From assembly GCA_035526505.1 (NCBI GenBank), contig DATLCF010000002.1, forward strand, positions 1-64,000: a stretch of 64,000 nt of DNA. Direction: 5' to 3'. Below are positions 52,896 to 62,245 of this stretch, piece by piece; positions within the stretch are counted from its first letter, which is position 1, and each line of letters opens with the position of its first letter. The stretch comes from DATLCF01 sp035526505 (GTDB taxonomy: Bacteria > Patescibacteriota > Saccharimonadia > Saccharimonadales > UBA4665). The notes under the pieces were generated by a model. That model was given only the letters and a program-made list of their open reading frames with translations, did not search any database and was not told the origin of the DNA. The position numbers were made by a program, and so were the translations under genes.

Positions 52896-54029
52896 TTATA
52901 TCCCTATATGTTTCCGCGCAAGGCGTGCGCGCGCTTTGGCTTGTGCCAATGTGTTGCCGGTGGCGGTTATATGGCCCATTTTACGATCTATTTTGGTTGG
53001 CGATTTACCGTAAATATGTACGCTAGTGTGTGGAACCGCTAGTGCTTTGTCAAGGCCGGTCAGTTTGGTATCGCCGGTACGCTCGCCCAGGATGTTTATC
53101 ATGACTGCAGCTGGCGCGTTCAGTGCCGTTGGCCCCAGCGGCAGGCCGCTAATGGCGCGAATGTGCTGCTCGAATTGCGACACTTGGCAGGCATCCTGCG
53201 TATAGTGGCCGCTGTTGTGCACGCGCGGAGCTATTTCGTTCACCAGTACTGTACCGTCTTTGGTAAGGAATAGTTCAATACCAAACACGCCGGCACCTTG
53301 CAACTGTCGGGCAACTTGCAGCGCCACTTTTTCGGCCCGCTTGCGTTCAGGTACCGTAATATCGGCCGGTGCGCGGACTTCCAGGCAAATGTTGCGTTCG
53401 TGGATAGTTTGTACAATGGGATAGGCTTGGATATCGCCGGTTGTACTGCGTGCGACCATGGCGGCCAATTCTTTTTTGAACGGGATAATTTGCTCGGCAT
53501 ATAACTGGCGTCCGGCAAATTGTTCGAACGCTTGGGCCAATTCTGTATCGTTTGTAACCACCATGTTGCCGCGGCCGTCGTAGGCGCCATGGCGGGTTTT
53601 AACAATCATCTTGCCGCCAAATTGTTTTAACAGTTTTTTAGCTTCATTCAGATTTTTGATAGACGAAAATGGCGCTACAGGAATATCATGCGCCTGCAAA
53701 AATTCTTTTTGTTTAAATTTGTCTTGGATAAGCCTGATGGTTTGCGGGGCAGGGTTAACCGGTGTGCCTAAGCCCTCTATTTTTTCCAAGGCGTCTGCGT
53801 CCAGATGCTCAATTTCCACCGTAATATAGTCGGCCTGCTTGGCAAGCTGCTGCAGAGCGGTTACATCGTACAAATCGCCCGTAATTTCTTGGGCCCCAGC
53901 CTGCGCTGCCGGACCGTTGCTGCCCGGGTCCACTACAACCACTCGAAATCCCAATGGCAGCGCTGCCAGGGTCAGCATTCGTCCCAGCTGCCCGCCGCCA
54001 ATGATCCCAATTGTTTTCGCCCCCTGCAT
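52896..54029 (-). CDS. purK: N5-carboxyaminoimidazole ribonucleotide synthetase
   Basis: ATP-grasp carboxylase acting on AIR. 377 aa: IGIIGGGQLGRMLTLAA at the start, RHGAYDGRGN, and the metal site GVFGIELFLTKDGTVLVNEIAPRVHNSGHYT in pieces. The frame opens 27 codons further, but MQGAKTIGI is the family start; on the minus strand TACTAT lies 8 nt before it and no Shine-Dalgarno is seen. First gene of the purKEML operon. Confidence 0.96.
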   Translation of the reverse strand: MQGAKTIGIIGGGQLGRMLTLAALPLGFRVVVVDPGSNGPAAQAGAQEITGDLYDVTALQQLAKQADYITVEIEHLDADALEKIEGLGTPVNPAPQTIRLIQDKFKQKEFLQAHDIPVAPFSSIKNLNEAKKLLKQFGGKMIVKTRHGAYDGRGNMVVTNDTELAQAFEQFAGRQLYAEQIIPFKKELAAMVARSTTGDIQAYPIVQTIHERNICLEVRAPADITVPERKRAEKVALQVARQLQGAGVFGIELFLTKDGTVLVNEIAPRVHNSGHYTQDACQVSQFEQHIRAISGLPLGPTALNAPAAVMINILGERTGDTKLTGLDKALAVPHTSVHIYGKSPTKIDRKMGHITATGNTLAQAKARARLARKHIGI

Positions 54030-54153
54030 ATACGCCCATAGTACTGCATTGTTTTTATTTTCGCAGCACGTTTTAAAATGTAGCCCTAAATAGAAGCATG
54101 GGAACCCCACTCATCTACGCGCGGCGCCCATGATTTATTCGGTCTGGCTGCGA

Positions 54154-55536
54154 TTAATTTTTGATTGCCAGCGCTTCTTTGACTTGTTCTATTTTAGGGA
54201 AAAGCCGCTGTAGTGCTGCACCATCGTTATTCTGGGCATTAAACGCATTCAGGGTGGCCCGCACTACATGGCTGATGGCTGCCTGCTGTCCGGGTAAAAG
54301 GCGGCGGTAGTGCTGAATAAATTTATCCGGGAACGTATGTAATATGGCGGCCGTGGATGCAAACATTTCGTTAGACTTATCAAAAGGGTGGCCGCTGAGC
54401 GATGCTTCTGCGCAGAGAAGTTCGTTTATATAGGTGGATTCGGTTATTGTTGCCCATATTTGCTCCTTTTTGGCCAGGTCATAGGTCGCATCAATAAATT
54501 CAGTTTGGGGCGGCAGCTGATAGTGCGTCTGTTCGAGGACATGCCGGTAGGCCGTGGCCAGCTTTTGCTGGTTGTCGTCTGATAGTTCTTGGTGTACGGC
54601 ATGGGTCGCTTCGTGGGTAACGATGGTACTGGCTGTGGGATAGCCTCCTACATTCCGGGGGAATGGGGTAGAGAGCCGGAGCCTTCCGGTTGATAGTCTA
54701 AACTCGTCTGCGAGATCGACATCATGGGCAGTATGGTCCATAAAAACATGCAATGCTTCTGCATGGTGCAAATAAGGTTCAAAGTTAGCCAGGCTGTTGC
54801 AGAGTGTTTTTTGGTCCTGCTGGGATAGTTTGGCTTCTGTAGTCATAGCTTCGGACGATGCAGCACACACCGGAATTTCAGCAGGCTGGACAGGATAGGC
54901 CTGCCGTTCGGTAACTGCAATGTCGGAGGGCGATACTGTTACGGTGGACAGGCGTAAAGTGGTGTCCACAGGGAATGCAGTCTTCAGGGAAGGGGTAGCG
55001 GAAGGCACGGTTTTGCTATCGCTCCCTATGTTATAGTCTACACCACTGATCCTTTCGTGCTGTGCTGCCCAAGTGTTAAAGCGTGTTTTGCCGGATTCAT
55101 TAAGATTCTTTTCCCCAAGATAGGATGTGTCAATTACCCTGTCTTCGGCAATGGATTCGGCAACGATAACTTTATTAGGATGCTTGTTAAGATAATCATC
55201 TACTGAGCGTTCAGGGGTAATCACGAAGCCGGTAATAGCAAAATTGCCTACTGCTGTAGCTACTGCTCCGTTACCAAGGTATTGTGGCTTTGCTTCCGGC
55301 GGCGGGTATAGGTGAGGGTCGAGCGGGCTATAATGAAACTCAGTATTATCTAAGGCAACTGTTCCTATTGGCAATGGCGGTTTTTCCGGCGTGGGCACAC
55401 CAATAATATTGCCCAGCGCAGCAGTGCTGGCTAGCGTTGCCGCTGCAAGTTTTGTTGCAATACCACTAAAACGAGATGGTGCTTCGTGCACCATCTGTTC
55501 AGAGAAAGATGTAGTCGGGATATCAGCAGGGGACAT
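54154..55536 (-). CDS. Putative secreted or anchored zinc metallopeptidase
   Basis: 460 aa, not assigned to a known peptidase family. A hydrophobic stretch at about residues 27-46 may anchor it or act as signal. Residues 308-312 (TIVTHEATHAVHQ) form the zinc motif HExxH, and NEMFAS with E390 could be the third ligand, as in gluzincins. A helical region fills 240-460. TAAAAT lies 7 nt before the ATG on the minus strand. It separates purK from the divergent purC. Confidence 0.75.
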   Translation of the reverse strand: MSPADIPTTSFSEQMVHEAPSRFSGIATKLAAATLASTAALGNIIGVPTPEKPPLPIGTVALDNTEFHYSPLDPHLYPPPEAKPQYLGNGAVATAVGNFAITGFVITPERSVDDYLNKHPNKVIVAESIAEDRVIDTSYLGEKNLNESGKTRFNTWAAQHERISGVDYNIGSDSKTVPSATPSLKTAFPVDTTLRLSTVTVSPSDIAVTERQAYPVQPAEIPVCAASSEAMTTEAKLSQQDQKTLCNSLANFEPYLHHAEALHVFMDHTAHDVDLADEFRLSTGRLRLSTPFPRNVGGYPTASTIVTHEATHAVHQELSDDNQQKLATAYRHVLEQTHYQLPPQTEFIDATYDLAKKEQIWATITESTYINELLCAEASLSGHPFDKSNEMFASTAAILHTFPDKFIQHYRRLLPGQQAAISHVVRATLNAFNAQNNDGAALQRLFPKIEQVKEALAIKN

Positions 55537-55633
55537 GCCGTATATTTTAACACATTTTTACTATAAAAGCAATATTCCCTTGCATATTGCAAGTATAATT
55601 TGCAGATTTAGGGTGGGCAGTTACAATGCTTGT

Positions 55634-56596
55634 ATGCATGGGGTAACAATTGATTCGACTGCTTTTGCATTTCCGGGCCAGGTTGGTGTCGCCCACGGTA
55701 AGGTCCGTGATATTTACGATTTAGGCGATACATTATTGCTATTGGCTACCGACCGGTATTCGGCATTTGATCGCAACCTGGCGCTCGTACAGTATAAGGG
55801 CGAACTAGTAACCGCCATTAGTCGTTGGTGGTTCGAACAAACCGGCTCGATTATTGCAAATCATGTCAAGAGCTACCCCGACCCTAACGTTGTATGGTGC
55901 AAAAAATACAAGGTACTACCAATAGAAATGGTGGTCAGGGGTTATATTACGGGTGTTACAACTACTTCGTTGTGGCACACCTACGCCCAGGGCCAGCGCG
56001 ATTTTGGCACCCTTACCCTGCCAGAGGGGCTGCACAAAAACCAAAAACTTCCGGAACCCGTCCTAACCCCCACGACTAAATTCGAAAAGCATGACCGGCC
56101 CCTAACCCCGCAAGCAGCGATAAAAGAAGGCCTGGTTGCTGCTGACATTTGGCAAAAAGCACAAGAGGTTGCCCTGCAGCTTTTCCAATTCGGCCAAAAA
56201 ACAGCCCAGTCCAAGGGGCTTATTTTGGTTGATACCAAGTATGAATTTGGCCTGGATGAGCAGGACAACTTGGTACTCATTGACGAAATACATACGCCAG
56301 ACTCCTCGCGATATTGGCGTACTGATACCTACCAGCAGCAAATTAGCAAAGGGGAAGAGCCCGACAACTACGACAAGGAATTTTTGCGGCTATGGTATAA
56401 GGCCCGGTTTGACCCATATAGCGACAAGCCCGCACCGCGGCCACCAGCAGAGATACTTGGCGAATTAACGAGCCGCTACATATATGTATACGAGCAGCTT
56501 ACCGGTCAGAAATTTACACCCGACCCAGCCAAAGATCCGCTGCAGCGTATAGAACAGAGCGTGCAAAAAGCATTGAAGGGACTGGCCGGTGCTTAA
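55634..56596 (+). CDS. purC: SAICAR synthetase
   Basis: Couples CAIR to aspartate. 320 aa, with VAHGKVRDIYDLGD, LLLATDRYSAFDRNLA, IEMVVRGYITG and the late LVDTKYEFGLDE and DEIHTPDSSRYW signatures; the long C-terminal form. The frame runs 81 codons upstream antisense to the peptidase gene, but ATG 55634 has TACAAT exactly 6 nt before it and is the family start. Overlaps purB by 8 nt. Confidence 0.96.
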   Translation: MHGVTIDSTAFAFPGQVGVAHGKVRDIYDLGDTLLLLATDRYSAFDRNLALVQYKGELVTAISRWWFEQTGSIIANHVKSYPDPNVVWCKKYKVLPIEMVVRGYITGVTTTSLWHTYAQGQRDFGTLTLPEGLHKNQKLPEPVLTPTTKFEKHDRPLTPQAAIKEGLVAADIWQKAQEVALQLFQFGQKTAQSKGLILVDTKYEFGLDEQDNLVLIDEIHTPDSSRYWRTDTYQQQISKGEEPDNYDKEFLRLWYKARFDPYSDKPAPRPPAEILGELTSRYIYVYEQLTGQKFTPDPAKDPLQRIEQSVQKALKGLAGA

Positions 56597-58004
56597 GCCG
56601 TTTAAGCTGCCGCCTGTCCGTACCGCCCTTGATTTTAGCGCGCTCGACCCGCTCGATGCCCGCTATTACGACCCGCAGGTTGCCCAGTATTTGTCCGAAG
56701 GCAGTCGCATCGTCTACCAGGCATATGCGGAGGCTGCACTAGCACATACCCTGGCAGATTACGGTATATGCAGCCGTAAAGCAGCTGCCAGTATTGAAGC
56801 GGCCGCGCGCAAGGTTACACCCCAGGCGGTGTATAGCCAAGAACAAGTTACTAAGCATGATATAAAAGCCTTGGTAAATTGTATTAAAAAAGGCGCCAGC
56901 AATGAGGCGGCCGTGTGCGTGCATTTTGGCGCGACATCGTACGATATTATTTGTACCGCACAAGCATTGCAGATGCGCGCTGCTATGGCAAATGTGGTTA
57001 TCCCGCGGCTTAAAAAATTACTGCAAACACTGCTTGATATTACCGAAACGTATGTCGACACAGTGCAAATTGGCCGTACCCACGGCCAGCACGCCGTGCC
57101 CGTAACCTTTGGCTTTGCCATGAGCGAATACGTAAGCCGCTTGGGCACGAGTACCCAAGCGCTGCAGGCTTTGACTGCCGAGCTGCATGGCAAATTTTCC
57201 GGCGCGGTGGGTGCCTACAATGCATTGAGTGTTTTTGTAGACAAACCCATGGATTTTGAAAAAGCATTGCTTGCCAAACTCGGCTTGCAGCCCGCCCCCT
57301 ATTCCACCCAAATTGTGCCGCCCGAGGGCATGATACGCCTGATTGATGAGCTGACCATTGCGGCCGGCATTATGGCCAACCTGGCCCACGACATGCGGCA
57401 CTTGCAGCGCAGCGAAATTGCCGAAGTACGCGAAAAGTTCGAAAAGGGCCAGACTGGCTCATCCACCATGGCCCACAAACGTAACCCCTGGAATTTCGAA
57501 AATGTAATCAGCATGGCTAAGCAGGTAACTGCCCAGAGCGTTAACGCCAATCTCAATCTATCCAGTGAACACCAGCGCGACCTGACCGATTCGGCTTCGT
57601 CCCGATTCTATACGATACCGCTGGCCAGCGTGGCCGCCATGGCCCAACGCCTTGACAAGGTGATGAACAAGCTGGAAGTTGACGAGCAGGCCATGCAGCG
57701 TAACCTGCAATTAACCGGCGGTGCTATTGCTGCCGAGCCGTTTTATTTGCTGCTGGCCAAACATGGGCATCCGCAAGCGCACGAGGCGTCGAAAGCTTTG
57801 GCTCATCACGCAATGCAGCAAAGTATACCCTTGTATCAAGCCATTGCGGCCGATGCCGCGGCTACGTTGTATTGGAAAAAATTCAGCCGAAAAGAACAAC
57901 ATATTATTACGCACCCCGAGCAATACTATACCGGCCTGGCAAGCGCCAAGGCCAAGGCGATCGTCCGTTACTGGAAGCAAAGGCTACAAGAGGTAAAGGT
58001 ATGA
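56589..58004 (+). CDS. purB: Adenylosuccinate lyase
   Basis: Removes fumarate from SAICAR, giving AICAR, and from adenylosuccinate, giving AMP. 471 aa of the fumarase/aspartase fold: IGRTHGQHAVPVTFG, and the signature GSSTMAHKRNPWNFENV with the catalytic Ser loop. It starts with GTG inside the end of purC and its stop overlaps prs (ATGA), so purC-purB-prs is one coupled operon. Confidence 0.97.
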   Translation: MLKPFKLPPVRTALDFSALDPLDARYYDPQVAQYLSEGSRIVYQAYAEAALAHTLADYGICSRKAAASIEAAARKVTPQAVYSQEQVTKHDIKALVNCIKKGASNEAAVCVHFGATSYDIICTAQALQMRAAMANVVIPRLKKLLQTLLDITETYVDTVQIGRTHGQHAVPVTFGFAMSEYVSRLGTSTQALQALTAELHGKFSGAVGAYNALSVFVDKPMDFEKALLAKLGLQPAPYSTQIVPPEGMIRLIDELTIAAGIMANLAHDMRHLQRSEIAEVREKFEKGQTGSSTMAHKRNPWNFENVISMAKQVTAQSVNANLNLSSEHQRDLTDSASSRFYTIPLASVAAMAQRLDKVMNKLEVDEQAMQRNLQLTGGAIAAEPFYLLLAKHGHPQAHEASKALAHHAMQQSIPLYQAIAADAAATLYWKKFSRKEQHIITHPEQYYTGLASAKAKAIVRYWKQRLQEVKV

Positions 58005-58972
58005 AACGCGCATCTATACGGCGATTGCAAATTGTAACCGGCAGTCACCATATTGACCTGGCAGCCAAGGTGGCTGAACGCTTACGTGTGCCCCTGGCCC
58101 AAACCCGGCTGGAGCGCTTTGCCAATGGCGAAGTGCGCTGCCAACTAGGCGAATCGGTGCGTGGCGCCGATGTTTTTATTTTTCAAACCCACAGCACCCC
58201 GGTAAACGACGCCATTATGGAACAGGCAATATTAATCGATGCCGCCCGGCGGGCCAGTGCCAAGCACATTACCGCTGTGTGCCCTTTCCTGGGCTATGCC
58301 CGGCAAGACCGCAAGGCCTCGGGCCGCGAGCCCATTAGCGCCAAATTAGTAATAGATATTTTGCGCGTGGCTGGCGCAGACCGCATTGTAAGTGTGGACC
58401 TGCACAGCGGCCAGGTGCAGGGCTTTTTTAACGGTCCGTTTGACCACCTTATTGCTATGCCGGCCCTGGCAGATCATGTTAAAAACAAATTTGGGCGCGA
58501 TGTGGTTATTGTGTCGCCCGATGCCGGCCGGGTTAAACTGGCCGAGCGCTATGTAGACCGTTTGGGCTGTGGCCTGGCTATCATCCACAAGCGCCGCTTA
58601 AAAGGCGGCAACAACGCCGAAGCGTTGCATTTAATTGGCGACGACGTGCGCGACCGCCAATGCGTGATTATAGATGACATGATCGATGGCGCCGGCACAG
58701 TATGCGCCGCTGCCGAACAGCTAAAGCACAGTGGTGCCAAAAATGTAGCGGCCATTGCAACGCACGGTCTGTTTTCGCCCCCCGCTGCCGAGCGTTTGGC
58801 TGCATCTGCTATTGATTATCTGGCCATTACCGACACTTTGCCCGCGCCCACGCATATTACAAAACCGCAGGTAGAAATGGTAAGCGTAGTAAACCTGATT
58901 GCCGATGCTGTAGCAGCTATATTCGAAGAACGTTCGGTATCCGCGCTATTTAACGGTGAAAACCAAACCTAA
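58001..58972 (+). CDS. prs: Ribose-phosphate pyrophosphokinase
   Basis: Makes PRPP, the starting substrate of PurF. 323 aa with RFANGEVRCQLGESVRGADVF, the ATP loop PFLGYARQDRK, the SVDLHSGQVQGFF stretch and the PRPP-binding CVIIDDMIDGAGTV. GGTAAAGG precedes the ATG. Third gene of the purC-purB-prs operon. Confidence 0.96.
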   Translation: MKRASIRRLQIVTGSHHIDLAAKVAERLRVPLAQTRLERFANGEVRCQLGESVRGADVFIFQTHSTPVNDAIMEQAILIDAARRASAKHITAVCPFLGYARQDRKASGREPISAKLVIDILRVAGADRIVSVDLHSGQVQGFFNGPFDHLIAMPALADHVKNKFGRDVVIVSPDAGRVKLAERYVDRLGCGLAIIHKRRLKGGNNAEALHLIGDDVRDRQCVIIDDMIDGAGTVCAAAEQLKHSGAKNVAAIATHGLFSPPAAERLAASAIDYLAITDTLPAPTHITKPQVEMVSVVNLIADAVAAIFEERSVSALFNGENQT

Positions 58973-58985
58973 AGGGGGCAACAAC

Positions 58986-59747
58986 ATGACCATCAAGTTT
59001 GTAACAGTTAATATATGGCATGGCGGCACGCTCATGGACAACCTGCTGGCATTTCTGCAAAAGCAAAAAGCCGATGTGTTGGTGTTGCAGGAAGTGTATA
59101 ACGGCACTGATCCTTCGTTGCCACCCCAGTACCGTTCAATGCAAGTACTTAAACAAAAGCTGCAATATGCACACGAATACTATCAGCCCTTTTACCGTGA
59201 TTTTGATCGCAGCCACGGCAAAGCCCAAAACGGCAGTGCTATATTATCTACATATCCCATATTGCACACCGATACCGCCTTTGTTACGGGTGAATATAGC
59301 GAAACCTACCGTGATGTGCCAGGCAATTATCAAAACTGTCCAAGCGGTTTGCAACATGCCGTGCTGGATACCCCTGAAGGTAGCATGGATGTATATAACA
59401 TCCATGGTGTATGGGATATGGACGGCGATAATTTTAGCCCACAGCGGCGCAAGATGACCGAGACGATACTTGCTGCAATTACAGGCAAGCAACGCGTTTT
59501 GTTGGCTGGTGATTCTAATGCCAAGACAACCAATAAAGCTATCATCATGCTTGAAGGTCCGTTACATAATGTGTTTGGTCAGTCATTGCCCAGTACTTTC
59601 AATATGCGGCATAAAGACAACCCGGGATATGCTACGGCAGCAGTAGATATTATGTTTGTCAGCTCTAACATTAAAGTGCTGGCCAAAGATTGCCCCAGTG
59701 TGGATGTATCCGACCACTTGCCGCTTACGGCAACCTTAGAGATTTAG
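58986..59747 (+). CDS. Endonuclease/exonuclease/phosphatase (EEP) family protein
   Basis: 253-aa metal-dependent phosphodiesterase fold. Seen: VTVNIWHGG (Asn), VLVLQEVYN (Glu metal ligand), SAILSTYP, VYNIHGVWD, LLAGDSNA (D and N) and the final VSDHLPLTATL (D-H). All catalytic positions are present; substrate unknown (nucleic acid, lipid or sugar phosphate). No signal peptide. AAAGGGGG lies before ATG 58986, 13 nt after prs. Shares stop bases with the convergent gpmA. Confidence 0.9.
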   Translation: MTIKFVTVNIWHGGTLMDNLLAFLQKQKADVLVLQEVYNGTDPSLPPQYRSMQVLKQKLQYAHEYYQPFYRDFDRSHGKAQNGSAILSTYPILHTDTAFVTGEYSETYRDVPGNYQNCPSGLQHAVLDTPEGSMDVYNIHGVWDMDGDNFSPQRRKMTETILAAITGKQRVLLAGDSNAKTTNKAIIMLEGPLHNVFGQSLPSTFNMRHKDNPGYATAAVDIMFVSSNIKVLAKDCPSVDVSDHLPLTATLEI

Positions 59748-60418
59748 GCTTTTGTGGCTTTGATTTCTATGTTGCGTTGTTCTTTGCTGTGAGCGCGGCC
59801 CTGCGGCGTCACGTGGTAGATCAGCGCGTGGCCCAGGGGCATTTCCACGTCTTTGATGCCTTCGTGGCTGATGTTTTCCAGGTATTTCATAAGCGCGCGA
59901 ATGGTGTTGCCGTGCGATACCACCAGCACATTTTTGCCCTGCAAAAGCTGCGGCACAATGGTGTCCAGGTAAAAAGGTACAGCCCGGCCGTATACCATTT
60001 CCAGGTTTTCGCCGTTGGGGATGGGGTAGTCCCAGCTGCGGCGTATTTGATTGAATACGCCGGTGCCCAATTGGTCCTGCACCTCCCATTTATTTAAGCC
60101 CGTGTAATCGCCATAGTCGCGTTCGTTTAGGTGGTGACTTTCTTGATGTGGCACTTCCTGGCCAGCGCCTTTTAGGAGTCCATGCAAGGTTTGTTTGGTA
60201 CGGATTTGCTCCGAATGGTAGGCTTGATGAAAGGTGTGGTCTTGCAGTAGTTTGCCAAGCTGTTGTGCTTGCTCGTGACCACTGTCGCTTAGGTGCACAT
60301 TGGTGCGACCGGTCCATTTACCAAGCGCGTTCCATTCCGATTCGGCATGGCGGACCAACACGAGTTTACCGGGGCTAGCCCCTTGTTGTTTTGCGATTTT
60401 GGGTGCATCATTATTCAT
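59744..60418 (-). CDS. gpmA: 2,3-bisphosphoglycerate-dependent phosphoglycerate mutase
   Basis: Interconverts 3- and 2-phosphoglycerate. 224 aa with LVLVRHAESEWN (phospho-His), GRTNVHLSDSGHEQA, LNERDYGDYTGLNK, and the second catalytic VVSHGNTIRALM. The frame opens at TTG 60424, but ATG 60418 is preferred; TATAAT on the minus strand lies 9 nt before it. Divergent from eno, the next glycolytic enzyme. Confidence 0.96.
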   Translation of the reverse strand: MNNDAPKIAKQQGASPGKLVLVRHAESEWNALGKWTGRTNVHLSDSGHEQAQQLGKLLQDHTFHQAYHSEQIRTKQTLHGLLKGAGQEVPHQESHHLNERDYGDYTGLNKWEVQDQLGTGVFNQIRRSWDYPIPNGENLEMVYGRAVPFYLDTIVPQLLQGKNVLVVSHGNTIRALMKYLENISHEGIKDVEMPLGHALIYHVTPQGRAHSKEQRNIEIKATKA

Positions 60419-60427
60419 AACCAAACT

Positions 60428-60433
60428 ATTATA
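60428..60433 (-). promoter_or_regulatory. gpmA promoter -10
   Basis: TATAAT read on the minus strand, in the 34-bp gap between divergent gpmA and eno. eno itself has AAGGAG and a leadered start, so the two genes use different initiation styles from one short region. Confidence 0.5.
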
Positions 60434-60452
60434 CGTCAGATAAGGAGATTAT

Positions 60453-61721
60453 ATGCAGATTGATAGTATTATTGCGCGCCAAATTTTTGACAGCCGCGGA
60501 TTTCCCACTGTGGAATGCGATGTAGTGTTGCAAGATGGCAGCCTGGGCCGGGCCGCCGTACCATCCGGTGCCAGTACCGGCAGTGGCGAAGCCCTGGAAT
60601 TGCGTGATGGCGGCGAGCATTACGGCGGCAAGGGCGTTACCAAAGCCGTGGCTAACGTAAACAACACAATCGCCCCGGCACTTAAAGGCCAGGATGCAGT
60701 CAACCAGCAGGCCATTGATGCCAAGTTGTTGGAGCTGGACAGCACTGCAAACAAAAGCAAATTGGGCGCCAACGCCACCCTGGCGGTATCGCTGGCCGTA
60801 GCCAAAGCGGCAGCTATTAGCAAAAAGCAGCCCTTGTACCAGCACGTTAGCCAGCTGGCAGGCAACAGCACTTTTACACTGCCTATGCCCATGCTGAATA
60901 TTCTAAATGGCGGTAAACATGCCGAAGGTTCAACAGACATTCAGGAATTTATGGTTATGCCCTTGGGTGCTGCCGACTTTACTACTGCCATGCGTATGGC
61001 CAGCGAGATATATCAGTCGTTAGGCAAAGTGCTAAAACAAAAAGGCTATACCACAACCGTTGGCGACGAAGGCGGCTATGCACCTGGCGTTAAGGGCGGT
61101 TCCCACGAAGCCCTGGAACTTACTAGCGATGCTGTTGCCAAAGCCGGTTACCAGTTAGGCAAAGATGTATCGTTGGCGCTGGATGTAGCATCTAGCGAAT
61201 TGGCAGACGAGGACGGCTACAACTTTGCGCGTGAAGGTCAGCGCTATACGACCGACCAGCTCATTAGTAAATACGAAGCACTAGTCCAGAAATATCCCCT
61301 GGTATCTATCGAAGACGGCCTGGCCGAAAACGACTGGGAAGGGTGGAAGTGGTTAACCGAACGCTTGGGCAGCAAAGTGCAGCTGGTGGGTGACGATCTG
61401 CTGGTTACCAATACCAAACTGCTGCAAAAAGCCATTGACCAAAAAGCGGCCAATGCTATTTTGATTAAACCAAACCAAATCGGCACACTGAGCGAAACCA
61501 TCGCCGCCGTGCGCATGGCCCAGCAAGCCGGCTGGAACACGGTAATGAGCCATCGTTCTGGTGAAACCGAAGACGTAACCATCGCCCACCTGGCCGTTGG
61601 CCTAAACACTGGCCAAATTAAAACCGGCTCGTTTGCCCGCAGTGATCGTATGGCCAAATATAACGAGCTGCTGCGCATTGCCGAAAGCCTGCCCACAGCC
61701 ACATTGGCTAAGCCGTTCTAG
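60453..61721 (+). CDS. eno: Enolase
   Basis: Dehydrates 2-phosphoglycerate to PEP. 422 aa: IIARQIFDSRGFPTVECDV, SGASTGSGEALELRDG, VGDEGGYAPG, SIEDGLAENDWEGW and the signature LIKPNQIGTLSET; catalytic HRSGETED follows. Full-length. AAGGAG precedes the ATG. Its TAG stop shares CTAG with the convergent methyltransferase gene. Confidence 0.98.
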   Translation: MQIDSIIARQIFDSRGFPTVECDVVLQDGSLGRAAVPSGASTGSGEALELRDGGEHYGGKGVTKAVANVNNTIAPALKGQDAVNQQAIDAKLLELDSTANKSKLGANATLAVSLAVAKAAAISKKQPLYQHVSQLAGNSTFTLPMPMLNILNGGKHAEGSTDIQEFMVMPLGAADFTTAMRMASEIYQSLGKVLKQKGYTTTVGDEGGYAPGVKGGSHEALELTSDAVAKAGYQLGKDVSLALDVASSELADEDGYNFAREGQRYTTDQLISKYEALVQKYPLVSIEDGLAENDWEGWKWLTERLGSKVQLVGDDLLVTNTKLLQKAIDQKAANAILIKPNQIGTLSETIAAVRMAQQAGWNTVMSHRSGETEDVTIAHLAVGLNTGQIKTGSFARSDRMAKYNELLRIAESLPTATLAKPF

Positions 61722-62230
61722 TATTGATACACCCACCAATGGTGGCGGGCAATCTTTGCCTTTTTGTTAGGCAGGGTGAATACGTAGGTTGCAAAACGCG
61801 CGCCCGGATGCAGTTCTTTTTGTAGTTTGGTTTCCAGGCGGAGCATAAACCTTTGCATTAAAAAAGTCATAACAACATCAGCCTGCGATAAATCTTGCAG
61901 CCACAAGTCACCCAAACGCACCCGAACAGTACGATGGCGCAGTGTGCGGACGGTGGCAACCAGCCACAAAACCGGGTTAATTTCGTAGCCCACTACTTTG
62001 GCGCCGCGCTTTGCTGCAGCCACCAGCATGCGTCCGTCACCGCAGCCTAGCTCGACAAATAATTCGCCTGGACGCAACTTGACATCATCTAGCATGGCTT
62101 CTACATCACGCCCAAACGTGGGTACCCACACCGCACCCCGAAAACCGCTCACCCCAAAGCCCACTAGGACAATGAGTATCAACAAAAATATAACAAACAG
62201 CATTATGCCCATCATACCTAGGTTGGCCAT
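61718..62230 (-). CDS. Membrane-anchored class I methyltransferase
   Basis: 170 aa. One N-terminal membrane helix (about residues 6-28), then a short SAM-dependent methyltransferase domain with motif I VELGCGDGRML and YEINPVLWLVATV. The domain is short, ending soon after strand 6-7, as in other small CPR methyltransferases. Substrate unknown; a membrane lipid or quinone-like molecule is possible given the UbiA gene just upstream on the same strand (15 bp gap). Confidence 0.85.
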   Translation of the reverse strand: MANLGMMGIMLFVIFLLILIVLVGFGVSGFRGAVWVPTFGRDVEAMLDDVKLRPGELFVELGCGDGRMLVAAAKRGAKVVGYEINPVLWLVATVRTLRHRTVRVRLGDLWLQDLSQADVVMTFLMQRFMLRLETKLQKELHPGARFATYVFTLPNKKAKIARHHWWVYQY

Positions 62231-62245
62231 ATGGCTGCAAGGCGG

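Noticed and set aside
54096..54132. CATGGG/CCCATG inverted repeat between the metallopeptidase and purK genes
   Set aside because: Only 6-bp arms with a long loop and no T tract; likely chance.
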